NCBI RefSeq assembly: GCF_014651715.1
Contig: NZ_BMXK01000017.1
Coordinates: 1 to 33,746 of the forward strand
DNA: 33,746 bases
Reading direction: 5' to 3'
Source of the DNA: Zhihengliuella salsuginis
Lineage (GTDB): Bacteria > Actinomycetota > Actinomycetes > Actinomycetales > Micrococcaceae
The notes below the pieces were generated by a model. That model was not told the origin of the DNA. It saw nothing but the letters and a program-made list of their open reading frames with translations, and did not search any database. Below, piece by piece: positions 9,121-17,049 of this stretch. Each line of letters starts with the position of its first letter. The stretch's first letter is position 1. The position numbers were made by a program, and so were the translations under genes.

Positions 9121-9198
9121 CGGCAGCCCAACCTACCGGATCAGACGAGCCTCCGGGCCGTGCTGCCGACGCAGGCCCCGCCCTGTTAGGCTCCCGAC
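9121..9198. promoter_or_regulatory. Divergent promoter region between the VanZ-like gene and the AAA+ ATPase gene
   Basis: On the plus strand TAGGCT (9187-9192) is six bases before the ATG at 9199, the leaderless pattern. On the minus strand TAGGTT (9135-9130) is nine bases before the VanZ-like ATG, leaving at most a two- or three-base leader. Neither start has a Shine-Dalgarno sequence. No clear operator dyad was seen. Confidence 0.4.
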
Positions 9199-10656
9199 AT
9201 GGGGAGAGACATCGAGGACTTTATTCAGGACTTCGGCGAACTCGTGCGGACAGCCCAGCGGGCCCAACCGCATTCGGCGCGAGGCCGAGAGCTGCTCGAC
9301 ACGCTGACGGAACACCTCGGCAAGGCGCCGTCGGACGTTTCCGAGGTGGTCGAGGACGTCCCGGTCCATCGTCTGGTCGACGCAGACATCATCTTGGAAT
9401 CCATGACTGCCAATGGCCGGTGCGTCGGTATCGGTGGCGGGGACAACCGGCGCCATATGTCGCTGGCCGACATGGTCCAGCAGTCGGAGATGCACCCGAA
9501 TTTCCCGCTGGGTCCGCCGGACTATGTGAATCTGCCCGTGGGGCCGGACGAGCAGCGCCAGGTCATCGGATTCGGCTTGAGGCTGTTCATGTACGACGAC
9601 GTGCCGGTCGCGCTGCTGCAGCGCAAGGCCGAACCGCGGTCCGGGAGGGAGTCGGCGTCGCTCGAGATTCTCTGCAGTGAACGCGACGCGGTCACCGGGT
9701 TCCTGGCCGAGTTCCGCAAGCGCATGCAGAGCGAGAGCGTGATCAAGGGGCAGATCGTCTCGCTGAGCCGCGGCGAGTACGGGCCGATGAGCGCCGGAGT
9801 CACCTTTCACGCCCGCCCGGACCTCGATCGTGGGGACGTCGTCCTGCCGGACGGCGTCCTGGACCGGGTGAGCGAGCATGCTCTCGGCATCGCGAACCAG
9901 CGGTCGGCGCTCCTCGCCGCGCAGCAGCATCTCAAGCGCGGGATCCTCCTGTACGGACCGCCGGGTACGGGCAAGACCCACACGGTGCGGTACCTCCTCG
10001 GCGCCAGCGCCGGGACCACGGCAATCCTGCTGTCCGGCCAGACACTCGGCGCCGTCAGCGAGGCGGCCCAGATGGCTCGCGCCTTCCAGCCGTCGATCGT
10101 GGTGCTCGAGGACTGCGATCTCATCGCCGAGGACCGGAGCTTCGGCCACGGACCCCAGCCGCTCCTGTTCGAGGTGCTCGACGCGATGGACGGGCTGGAC
10201 GGGGACGCGGATGTCACGTTCGTCCTCACGACCAACCGCGTCGACATGCTGGAGCGCGCTCTCGCCCAGCGACCCGGCCGGGTGGACCTGGCCGTGGAGA
10301 TCCCGCTGCCGCAGCAGCGCGAGAGAGCCGCGCTCCTGCGGCTCTATGCCGGCGATCTGCCCTTCAGCCGGGATGCGATCGACGCGGTATCCGAACGAAC
10401 GTCGGGTACGACGGCGTCGCTCGGCCGGGAGCTGATCCGCCGGGCCGTTCTGAGGTCGGCCCTGGACGCCGCCCCGGCGTCGGACGAGCACCTGCTGGCT
10501 GCTGCAGACGAGCTGATGGACGACGGCGCGGCGCTCACCCGGAGCCTGCTCGGCAGCGGAACGGCGGACGTGGACGATGCGCCCGCAGGACCGGAGCCCG
10601 GCATGCCGGGCCCTGCGGCCCGCATGGGCTGGACGTCACTTCCCGGCGGCGGCTAG
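9199..10656 (+). CDS. AAA+ ATPase of unknown role
   Basis: A 485-residue soluble protein. Residues 1-220 are an N-terminal region I do not recognise. The AAA core follows: Walker A GPPGTGKT (253-260, Lys259), Walker B VVLED (Glu304-Asp305, order ED instead of the usual DE), sensor 1 TTN (Asn346) and an arginine-finger region QRPGRVD. A small helical lid and a disordered Pro/Gly-rich tail complete it. The core resembles the FtsH/CDC48/proteasomal-ATPase branch, but there is no protease domain, membrane helix or second AAA module, so it probably remodels a protein substrate as a ring. No functional partner is adjacent. Its 3' end overlaps the convergent mmuM by 21 bases. Confidence 0.88.
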   Translation: MGRDIEDFIQDFGELVRTAQRAQPHSARGRELLDTLTEHLGKAPSDVSEVVEDVPVHRLVDADIILESMTANGRCVGIGGGDNRRHMSLADMVQQSEMHPNFPLGPPDYVNLPVGPDEQRQVIGFGLRLFMYDDVPVALLQRKAEPRSGRESASLEILCSERDAVTGFLAEFRKRMQSESVIKGQIVSLSRGEYGPMSAGVTFHARPDLDRGDVVLPDGVLDRVSEHALGIANQRSALLAAQQHLKRGILLYGPPGTGKTHTVRYLLGASAGTTAILLSGQTLGAVSEAAQMARAFQPSIVVLEDCDLIAEDRSFGHGPQPLLFEVLDAMDGLDGDADVTFVLTTNRVDMLERALAQRPGRVDLAVEIPLPQQRERAALLRLYAGDLPFSRDAIDAVSERTSGTTASLGRELIRRAVLRSALDAAPASDEHLLAAADELMDDGAALTRSLLGSGTADVDDAPAGPEPGMPGPAARMGWTSLPGGG

Positions 10657-11583
10657 GGCGGCGATGTCTCCCGGCGTGGTGCGGCAGCAGCCGCCGATCA
10701 TCCGTGCGCCCAGGGATCGCCACTCGGCGGCGCCGTCGGCCAGGGTGCGCGGGCCGGCGGCTGAACCGGCGGCGGCCGGCGCCCACGTCTTGGTGACGGG
10801 GTCGTACTCCTCACCCGAGTTCGGGTAGGCGATGAGTGGCAGGTCGGTCGTCGCGCGCAGGGCCGCGAGGGCCTCGGAGACGAGCTCCAGCGGCACGCAG
10901 TTGACGCCGATCGCCGCGACGCGCGGTTCGGCGGCGCACAGCGCGGCGACTTCCGCGAGCGGCGTCCCGTCGCTGATGTGCCCGCCGTCGCGCAGGGTGA
11001 ACGAGAACCACGCCTCGACGTCGTACTCCGCGACGAGCGAGAGCAGCGCCTCCGCCTCCGCCGCCGACGGCAGCGTCTCGCAGGCCAGGGCGTCGACGCC
11101 GGCCGCGACGAGCGCCTCGATGCGCGGGCGGTGGAACGCGACGAACTCCGCGCGGGTGAGCCGGTAGTCGCCGCGGTACTCGGAGCCGTCCGCGAGGAAG
11201 GCCCCGTAGGGTCCCACGGAACCGGCCACGACCAGGGGCGCCGCGCCGCCGTCGTGCTCCTGCAGGTATTCCTGCCGGGCCGCGTCGGCGAGGCGCGCGC
11301 TCGAAGCCACGAGGGTGAGAGCCTGCTCGGCGTCGAGGCCGCGCGGTGCGAAGCCCTGCGGCGTGGCCTGGTAGCTCGCGGTGATCGCGACGTGCGCCCC
11401 GGCCGCGAAGTAGTCGCGGTGCACGCGCTGGATCAGCTCGGGCTGCTCGAGCAGGACCTTGGCCGACCACAGGGGGTCCTCCAGGTCGCAGCCGTGCGCC
11501 TCGAGTTCGGTGGCCAGGGCGCCGTCGACCACCAGGCCGGCGCCGGCGTCGAGGGTTTCGGAGAGGAGGGTGTTGCGGGGCAT
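10636..11583 (-). CDS. mmuM: Homocysteine S-methyltransferase
   Basis: A 315-residue enzyme that transfers a methyl group from S-methylmethionine (or S-adenosylmethionine) to homocysteine, making methionine in the cytoplasm. The three zinc cysteines of the family are visible: Cys229 in IGVNC and Cys299/Cys300 in GGCC near the C-terminus. The N-terminal VVDGALATELEAHGCDL is also typical. GGAG lies seven bases before the ATG at 11583. It follows an amino-acid permease by 65 bases in the same direction, the mmuP-mmuM arrangement known from E. coli. Confident. Confidence 0.93.
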   Translation of the reverse strand: MPRNTLLSETLDAGAGLVVDGALATELEAHGCDLEDPLWSAKVLLEQPELIQRVHRDYFAAGAHVAITASYQATPQGFAPRGLDAEQALTLVASSARLADAARQEYLQEHDGGAAPLVVAGSVGPYGAFLADGSEYRGDYRLTRAEFVAFHRPRIEALVAAGVDALACETLPSAAEAEALLSLVAEYDVEAWFSFTLRDGGHISDGTPLAEVAALCAAEPRVAAIGVNCVPLELVSEALAALRATTDLPLIAYPNSGEEYDPVTKTWAPAAAGSAAGPRTLADGAAEWRSLGARMIGGCCRTTPGDIAALAAAGK

Positions 11584-11648
11584 GCGGTACTCCGTGGGGT
11601 GGGGGCAGGGCGGAACGACGACGGCGGCGCCGAGGCGGGTGGTCAGGC

Positions 11649-13082
11649 TCAGGCCCGCGCGCGGCGGGCGGGCTTGATCTTGAAGTGGTGGTAGGCGTAG
11701 CAGGCCGCGACGAACGGGATCCCGAAGTAGAGGGCGGCCGCCTGAGCCGGGTCGAACGCGATGCCGATCAGCGAGACGAGGCAGAGCGTGAACGCGAGGA
11801 TCGGCACGATCGGGAACAGCGGGGCGCGGTAGGGCAGGGAGGCGACGTCGCCGCCGTCGCGCACGAACGCCCGGCGGTGGAAGAAGTGGGAGGCGGTGAT
11901 GGACATCCACACGCCGACGACGGCGAAACCGGAGATCGAGACCAGGACCAGGAAGACCGTCTCCGGGGCGACGACGCTGCTGACGAGGGAGGCCAGCCCG
12001 CCGACCATGCTCACGGAGAGCGCGACGAGCGGGATGCCGCGCTTGGTGAGCTTCTTCAAGACGGCCGGGGCCTGGCCCTCGCCGGCGAGCGAGTGCAGCA
12101 TGCGCGCGCAGGAGAAGAGGCCGCTGTTGCCGGCGGAGAGGAGCGCGGTGATGATCACGAAGTTCATGATGTCCGCCGCCCAGGGGACGCCGACGGCGGA
12201 GAAGACGGTCACGAACGGGCTCTCGTCCAGCCCGACTCGGTCGTAGGGGATGGTGGCCGCGATGACGGCGATCGCTCCGACGAAGAAGATCAGCAGGCGG
12301 ATGACGGTGCTGCGCATCGCCTTCGGGATGCTGGTGGCCGGGTCCTTCGTCTCGCCCGCGGCGACGCCGATGAGCTCGGAGCCCGAGAACGCGTAGAACA
12401 CGGCGAGCGTGGTGATGAAGACGCCCGTGAACCCGTTGGGGAACAGACCGGCGTCGGTGTGGAAGTTCTCGAAGAGGACGGGGTGGCCGCCGCCGGCGCC
12501 CAGGGGCTGGAAGCCGAGCAGTGCCGCGCCGCCGAGGACGATCAGGCCGATGACGGCCGCGACCTTCACGAGGGAGAACCAGAACTCGGACTCGCCGAAG
12601 AACTTCGAGGAGACGGCGTTGAGCCCGAAGAGCAGGGCGGCGAAGACGAGGCACCAGACCCACACGTCGACCTCGGGGAACCAGCGCTGCATGAGGAGGC
12701 CTGACGCGGTGAACTCGGAGCCGATGGCCACCGCCCAGGTCAGCCAGTAGAGCCAGGCGGTGGCGAAGCCAGTGCCGGGGCCGATGGATCGGGCGGCGTA
12801 GACGTGGAACGCCCCGGAGACCGGGTAGGCGATGGCCAGCTCGCTGAGGCAGGTCATGACGAGGTAGACCACGAACGCGCCGATCAGGTAGGCGATGACC
12901 GCCCCCAACGGCCCCGCCTGGGAGATCGTGTACCCGGAGCTGACGAAGAGCCCGGAGCCGATCACCCCGCCCATGGCGATCATGATGAGGTGCCGCGGCC
13001 CCATGGACCGGCGGAGTCCTTCGGCATCTGCGGGCTGTTGCGTCTTCGGGGCTGCCGGTGCAGCGGATGTCTGGTGTTCCAC
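11649..13082 (-). CDS. Amino-acid permease (APC superfamily), probable S-methylmethionine permease
   Basis: A 477-residue transporter with about 12 helices. The sequence after a 30-residue soluble N-terminus (HLIMIAMGGVIGSGLFVSSG) is the substrate-binding opening of AAT-family permeases (GG.IG.GLF), and SELAIAYPVSGAFHVYA and GSEL follow as expected. Start is GTG at 13082 with GGAAGG four bases upstream. The linked mmuM suggests it imports S-methylmethionine as MmuP does; sequence alone cannot exclude other amino acids. The leader from the likely -10 (TAAAGT, 13133-13128) is only about 40 bases, too short for a SAM riboswitch. Confidence 0.88.
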   Translation of the reverse strand: MEHQTSAAPAAPKTQQPADAEGLRRSMGPRHLIMIAMGGVIGSGLFVSSGYTISQAGPLGAVIAYLIGAFVVYLVMTCLSELAIAYPVSGAFHVYAARSIGPGTGFATAWLYWLTWAVAIGSEFTASGLLMQRWFPEVDVWVWCLVFAALLFGLNAVSSKFFGESEFWFSLVKVAAVIGLIVLGGAALLGFQPLGAGGGHPVLFENFHTDAGLFPNGFTGVFITTLAVFYAFSGSELIGVAAGETKDPATSIPKAMRSTVIRLLIFFVGAIAVIAATIPYDRVGLDESPFVTVFSAVGVPWAADIMNFVIITALLSAGNSGLFSCARMLHSLAGEGQAPAVLKKLTKRGIPLVALSVSMVGGLASLVSSVVAPETVFLVLVSISGFAVVGVWMSITASHFFHRRAFVRDGGDVASLPYRAPLFPIVPILAFTLCLVSLIGIAFDPAQAAALYFGIPFVAACYAYHHFKIKPARRARA

Positions 13083-13185
13083 GGGGCCTTCCAGCTGGCG
13101 GACGGGGCTCAGGGCAGAGCTCGACGCACTTTACCGGCCGTGTAGGCCGAGCAGCGCCGTCGAGTCGGTCGATGACGTGCACGCG

Positions 13186-13197
13186 TAGAATCGGCGG
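13186..13197 (+). promoter_or_regulatory. Putative leaderless promoter (TAGAAT, six bases before GTG)
   Basis: TAGAAT at 13186-13191 is followed by six bases and the GTG at 13198. No Shine-Dalgarno sequence is present. The divergent permease promoter lies about 50 bases away. Confidence 0.45.
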
Positions 13198-13764
13198 GTG
13201 CCTTCCGTTCAGACCCCCGCCGCCGTTGCCCGCGCCTACTGGAAGCCGCTGCTGATCCGCGCGGCGCTGGCCGCGGCCGTCGGACTGACCAGCGTTTTCT
13301 GGGCGGCTCCGCCGCTGCAGGTGCTCGGCCTGATTCTGGCGGCCTTCTTCGTGGCCAACGCGGCCCTGCTGCGGCGGCTGATCGCCAGCGAGCAGACGCC
13401 GGCCGCGGCCCGCGCAGCGCTCGCGGCGACCGCCGTCGCGTGGCTCGCAGCCGGCGTCGTCCTGGTGTTCTTGCCCACAGTCGCCGGCGTGACCGCGGCC
13501 GCTGCGGCCGGCTGGATCGCGGGCGGCGCCGGGCAGATCGTTGCTTGGGCACGCACCCGCAAGACGTTCGTCCCGGCGCGGGACTGGGCGCTGACGGGGC
13601 TGGTGGAGACGGGGATCGGCGTGGGCCTGCTGCTCTTCTGGGGTGTGGACGCGCACGGGATCTTCGGCATCGCCGGAGGCGGTCAGGTCATCGTGGCCGT
13701 GTTCGTCGCGATCGCGGCGCTGGGCTACCGCCACGATGCCGTCTCGACCCCGGCAGACCGGTAG
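13198..13764 (+). CDS. Small multi-pass membrane protein (DUF308/HdeD-like topology)
   Basis: A 188-residue protein with about six hydrophobic helices separated by short Arg- and Lys-containing loops, without a signal peptide. The repeated two-helix pattern with an LLRRLIASEQTPAAARAAL loop resembles DUF308-type proteins, but similarity is in topology only. Third-position GC and a leaderless -10 ahead of the GTG support the start. The TAG stop may double as the first bases of a -10 (TAGACT, 13762-13767) for the next gene. Function unknown. Confidence 0.75.
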   Translation: MPSVQTPAAVARAYWKPLLIRAALAAAVGLTSVFWAAPPLQVLGLILAAFFVANAALLRRLIASEQTPAAARAALAATAVAWLAAGVVLVFLPTVAGVTAAAAAGWIAGGAGQIVAWARTRKTFVPARDWALTGLVETGIGVGLLLFWGVDAHGIFGIAGGGQVIVAVFVAIAALGYRHDAVSTPADR

Positions 13765-13803
13765 ACTGACCCCGGTCCCGAAATACCGCAGGAGGCGAAC
13801 CCA

Positions 13804-14100
13804 GTGGCTAATCAGCCCAAGAAGTCGTGGCAGCAGAGCATCAAGGCTCCGTTGATCTTTTCCCTGACCATGGGCTTGGTCGCAGGTGTCGTCGCGACCG
13901 TCACCGCGACCGGCGGAGGGAACAACGAGGTGCGCTTCGACCTGGGCCTGACGGCGTTCGGGATCGCCTTCATCGCCTCGCTGCTGCTGACCTCGCTGCT
14001 CATCATGGCCTCGAAGGACAACCCGGAGAAGATGGGCGAGGGGTCGGGCGTGAACCGAACCTCGCGGAACCCGGACCGCAAGGGCGGGCACGGGCACTAG
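13804..14100 (+). CDS. Small two-helix membrane protein of unknown function
   Basis: A 98-residue protein: a basic N-terminus, helix 1 (PLIFSLTMGLVAGVVATVTA), a short charged loop with RFDLG, helix 2 (FGIAFIASLLLTSLLIMA) and a hydrophilic tail ending in a Lys/Gly/His-rich stretch (RKGGHGH). A strong AGGAGG (13790-13795) is eight bases before the GTG start, unlike most neighbours, which lack one. It lies 39 bases after the previous gene and is followed by an intrinsic terminator. Both tail and size suggest an accessory membrane subunit, but I do not recognise it. Confidence 0.75.
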   Translation: MANQPKKSWQQSIKAPLIFSLTMGLVAGVVATVTATGGGNNEVRFDLGLTAFGIAFIASLLLTSLLIMASKDNPEKMGEGSGVNRTSRNPDRKGGHGH

Positions 14101-14114
14101 GGCCGGGAAGCAGG

Positions 14115-14146
14115 CGGGAGGGCATGAGCCCTCCCGTTCGTTGTTT
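14115..14146 (+). terminator. Intrinsic terminator
   Basis: A nine-base-pair perfect stem (CGGGAGGGC 14115-14123, GCCCTCCCG 14128-14136) with the loop ATGA is followed by the T-rich TTCGTTGTTT. This is the clearest Rho-independent terminator in the window and ends the 13198-14100 transcript. Its T tract reaches the stop codon of the convergent CGNR gene. Confidence 0.85.
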
Positions 14147-14702
14147 AAGGGCGGTTCGCGCCCGTGCCGGCCCTGCGCTGGCGGTAGGCGCGCACGTGCT
14201 CACGGTTCGCGCAGTTGCCGGTGTCGCAGAAGCGCTTCGACCGGTTGCGCGACAGGTCCAGGAGCACCGCTGTGCAGTCCGCCGCGGCACAGGTGCGCAG
14301 CCGGTCGAGCTCGCCGGAGCGCACGACGTCCATGACCGCGAGCGCGATCTCGGTGGAGATGCGGTCCGCCAGCGGGGCGTCATGGGTGGTGGCGTGCAGG
14401 TGGTAGTCCCAGTCGTCGTGCTTGACCAGCTGCGGCAGGGCCCGCGCGTTGCGCAGGATGTTGTTGACGATCTCCACCGCGTCGTCGACGCCGGCCGTCC
14501 AGAGCGAGCGGAACACCGTCCTCAGGTGCCGCACCTCGCGCAGTTCGCCCTGCGTTCCGGCACGGAAACCCGAGTACTGCTCCTGGGCCAGGAAGTGGTC
14601 CAGATCGGCGACGGTCTTGAGCTGGTCCACCTCCACCTCGGACGTGTTGACCAGATTCACCGCCGAACGCAACGCGATCAGCGTGTCAGGGGCAAACTGC
14701 AT
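14145..14702 (-). CDS. CGNR zinc-finger regulator (ABATE domain)
   Basis: A 185-residue protein. Residues 1-130 form the helical ABATE stress/effector domain (ALRSAVNLVNTSEVEVDQL at the start). Residues 138-178 form the CGNR zinc ribbon: C-x4-C (CAAADC), then RFCDTGNC-ANR, with CANR in place of the name-giving CGNR. These proteins are presumed transcriptional regulators. A GAGGAG lies 13 bases before the ATG, longer than ideal. It diverges from an EamA exporter, and shared TGTCA repeats between them suggest it controls both promoters (inference). Confidence 0.88.
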   Translation of the reverse strand: MQFAPDTLIALRSAVNLVNTSEVEVDQLKTVADLDHFLAQEQYSGFRAGTQGELREVRHLRTVFRSLWTAGVDDAVEIVNNILRNARALPQLVKHDDWDYHLHATTHDAPLADRISTEIALAVMDVVRSGELDRLRTCAAADCTAVLLDLSRNRSKRFCDTGNCANREHVRAYRQRRAGTGANRP

Positions 14703-14808
14703 GTCAGTCGTGTCACTCCTCGCGGTGTACTGGATCGTCCGGGTTCATCCAGTGTACTTTAACGCGTAGAGTTCGTGTCAGCAGTCAAATGCGTGACACT
14801 CATGACAC
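14702..14808. promoter_or_regulatory. Divergent CGNR/EamA promoter region with repeated TGTCA half-sites and a central dyad
   Basis: TGTCA-N4-TGTCA occurs at 14702-14715 on the plus strand and again at 14807-14794 on the minus strand, so two copies face each other across the region; a single GTGTCA is at 14775-14780. Between them lies the dyad ACTGGAT-N11-ATCCAGT (14729-14753). A plus-strand promoter TTCATC (14744-14749) - 17 bases - TAGAGT (14767-14772) could serve the EamA gene. The repeats are probably binding sites for the divergently encoded CGNR protein. Confidence 0.5.
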
Positions 14809-14853
14809 CCGTGGTGGGCGTGGAATCGACGGCGGATACCGGAAGGCGGATAG

Positions 14854-15891
14854 ATGAGGGAGGCAGGCGTGGCGGAGCGCATGGGACAGGCGGACCCCGG
14901 GTCCACGACGACGGCCGCGGAGCCGGGTGCGGGGCACGCTGGTGCTTCGCCCAAGCGCAGTCTGTTCGGTTTCGGCATCGCCCTCTTCAGTGCGATCGTC
15001 TTCGCGACGAGCGGGTCGTTCGCCAAGCCGCTGCTCGAGGCGGGGTGGACGAGCGGCGCCGCGGTGGGGGCGCGCATGCTCGGTGCCGCGCTCGTCCTGC
15101 TCCTCCCGACGCTGTGGGTGCTGCGCGGCAAGTGGCACACCGTCGCGCCGAACTGGAAGCCGATCGTGCTCTTCGGCGTCTTCGGTGTCGCGATCTGCCA
15201 GTTCTCCTACTTCCAGGCCGTCCAGTACCTGGACGTGTCGGTGGCCCTGCTGCTCGAGTACATGGCCCCCATCCTGATCGTCCTCGCCGTGTGGGCCGTC
15301 ACGCGGCGCAGCCCGCGCCTGCTGACGATCCTCGGCGCGGTGACGTCCGTCGTCGGGCTGGTCCTGGTCCTCGACGTGTCCGGCGCGAAGGGGGTGGAGC
15401 CGCTCGGCGTGATGTGGGGGCTCATCGCCGCCGTCGGCCTGGCCGTGTTCTTCGTGGTCGGGGCGCAGCAGAACGACTCGCTGAACCCGCTCGTGCTCAC
15501 CACCGGCGGGCTGCTCGTGGGATCGGCGCTCATCTTCGGGCTCGGCGCCTTGGGCCTGCTGCCGATGCGGGCCACCTTCGGGACGGTGAGCTTCAGCGGT
15601 TTCGAGACCGAGTGGTGGGTGGCTCTGGCGGGCCTGACGATCATCGCCGCCGTGCTCGCCTACCTCTCGGGCATCTTCGCCGCGCGGGCGCTCGGGGCGA
15701 CGCTCGCCTCGTTCATCGGATTGACGGAGGTCATCTTCGCGGTCACCTGGGCCTGGCTCCTGCTCGGCGAGATGCCGGCGGCGATCCAGCTGCTGGGCGG
15801 GCTGTGCATCGTCGCCGGAGTGATCCTGGTCCGCGCCGACGAGCTGCGGCAGGCCCGGAAACTCGTCCGCAACGCGGGTGCCGTCGTATAG
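14854..15891 (+). CDS. EamA/DMT family transporter
   Basis: A 345-residue membrane protein with ten helices in two EamA repeats (first from FGIALFSAIVFATSGSFAKPLLEAGW, second from GVMWGLIAAVGLAVFFVV). The end of repeat 2 shows the usual SFIGLTEVIFAVTWAWLLLGE. The family exports amino acids, nucleosides or other metabolites. GGAAGG lies eight bases before the ATG. A 35-residue hydrophilic, Ala/Gly-rich N-terminus precedes helix 1, slightly longer than usual; a GTG at 14869 could be used instead. Divergent from the CGNR regulator. Substrate unknown. Confidence 0.9.
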   Translation: MREAGVAERMGQADPGSTTTAAEPGAGHAGASPKRSLFGFGIALFSAIVFATSGSFAKPLLEAGWTSGAAVGARMLGAALVLLLPTLWVLRGKWHTVAPNWKPIVLFGVFGVAICQFSYFQAVQYLDVSVALLLEYMAPILIVLAVWAVTRRSPRLLTILGAVTSVVGLVLVLDVSGAKGVEPLGVMWGLIAAVGLAVFFVVGAQQNDSLNPLVLTTGGLLVGSALIFGLGALGLLPMRATFGTVSFSGFETEWWVALAGLTIIAAVLAYLSGIFAARALGATLASFIGLTEVIFAVTWAWLLLGEMPAAIQLLGGLCIVAGVILVRADELRQARKLVRNAGAVV

Positions 15892-15903
15892 CCTGAAGCC
15901 GGA

Positions 15904-15925
15904 CGCCGGCGCACGGGTGCCGGCG
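15904..15925 (+). terminator. GC hairpin between the EamA and GSCFA genes
   Basis: CGCCGGC (15904-15910) and GCCGGCG (15919-15925) pair over an eight-base loop. There is no T tract, so it may be a weak terminator or an mRNA-stabilising hairpin. It sits just before the ribosome site of the next gene (AGGAAAGGGG, 15931-15940). Confidence 0.4.
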
Positions 15926-15945
15926 AAGGCAGGAAAGGGGACCAC

Positions 15946-17049
15946 GTGGACAGCGCATCCGATCGGCCCGCCGAGCCGGTGCGGCGGTCGCCGTACCGTG
16001 GCAACGACCCACGCACGTACTGGAAGTCGGCCGTCTCCGGCCGCGCGCCGGACGGGCTGGAGAACCTCTACGCCAAGAAATTCGCGATCGACGAGACCAC
16101 CCGAATCGCCACGGCCGGCAGCTGCTTCGCCCAGCACATCGCCCGTAACATGCGCGAACGCGGTTTCCAGGTGCTGGATCTGGAACCCGCACCGCGGCAA
16201 GTCTCCACGAGCACCGGCAACCGGTACGGCTACGGCATCTACTCGGCGCGTTTCGGCAACATCTACTACGCCCGCCAACTGCTCCAGCTGGTGCAGGAGG
16301 CGCTGGGGCAGCGCGCGCCGTCGGACGCGGTGTGGACCCGCGACGGCCGCTACTACGACGCGTTGCGTCCCGCGGTCGAGCCGACGGGCCTGGAGACGGC
16401 GGAGCTCGTGGCCGCGCATCGACGCAGGCACGTCCACCGGGTGAAGATGCTGCTCAACCGGGTCGACGTCTTCGTCTTCACGTTCGGCCTCACCGAGGGC
16501 TGGGTGCACCGGGAGTCCGGCACCGTGTATCCGACCGCTCCGGGGACGATCGCCGGCGATTTCGATCCGGACGTCTACGAGTTCCGGAACTTCGGGTACG
16601 CGGACGTCTACGAGGATTTCGTGGCGTTCAGAGAGCTGGTCCACTCCGTCAACCCGGACGTGAAATTCCTGATCACGGTGTCGCCCGTACCGCTGGCGGC
16701 CACGGCGTCGGGCGGGCACGTGCTGCCGGCCACGGTCTACTCCAAGTCCGTGCTGCGCGCCGTCGCGGGCGATCTCGCGACCCGGTTCGACGACGTCGAC
16801 TACTTCCCCTCGTACGAGATCGTCACCTCGGTCTTCGCCGGCAACGACTTTTTCGACGAGACCGGCCGCAATGTCAGGCCGGAGGGCGTCGACCTGGTCA
16901 TGGACTACTTCTTCGCCGAGCACCGCCCGCCGAACGGGCACGACGACGGCGCAGCGGCCGCCCGTGCCGCGGAACCCTCCCCGCAGCGCGTGGTGGAGGG
17001 CGAAGAGGTATTCTGCGAGGAGGCCCTGCTGGAGGCGTTCGGACCATGA
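15946..17049 (+). CDS. GSCFA domain protein (SGNH-hydrolase-like)
   Basis: A 367-residue protein. The name-giving motif GSCFA is at residues 58-62 (probable catalytic Ser59), followed by FGLTEGW and SPVPLAAT, all diagnostic of the GSCFA family, a branch of the SGNH/GDSL hydrolase fold. Members are thought to act as esterases or acyltransferases on glycans, but activity is unproven. There is no signal peptide, so it should act in the cytoplasm. GTG start with AGGAAAGGGG five bases upstream. Its stop overlaps the next gene's ATG (ATGA 17046-17049). Confidence 0.88.
   Translation: MDSASDRPAEPVRRSPYRGNDPRTYWKSAVSGRAPDGLENLYAKKFAIDETTRIATAGSCFAQHIARNMRERGFQVLDLEPAPRQVSTSTGNRYGYGIYSARFGNIYYARQLLQLVQEALGQRAPSDAVWTRDGRYYDALRPAVEPTGLETAELVAAHRRRHVHRVKMLLNRVDVFVFTFGLTEGWVHRESGTVYPTAPGTIAGDFDPDVYEFRNFGYADVYEDFVAFRELVHSVNPDVKFLITVSPVPLAATASGGHVLPATVYSKSVLRAVAGDLATRFDDVDYFPSYEIVTSVFAGNDFFDETGRNVRPEGVDLVMDYFFAEHRPPNGHDDGAAAARAAEPSPQRVVEGEEVFCEEALLEAFGP

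Noticed and set aside
13083-13185. A SAM riboswitch before the permease-mmuM operon.
   Set aside because: The leader from the likely -10 is only about 40 bases and no S-box-like helices can be drawn.
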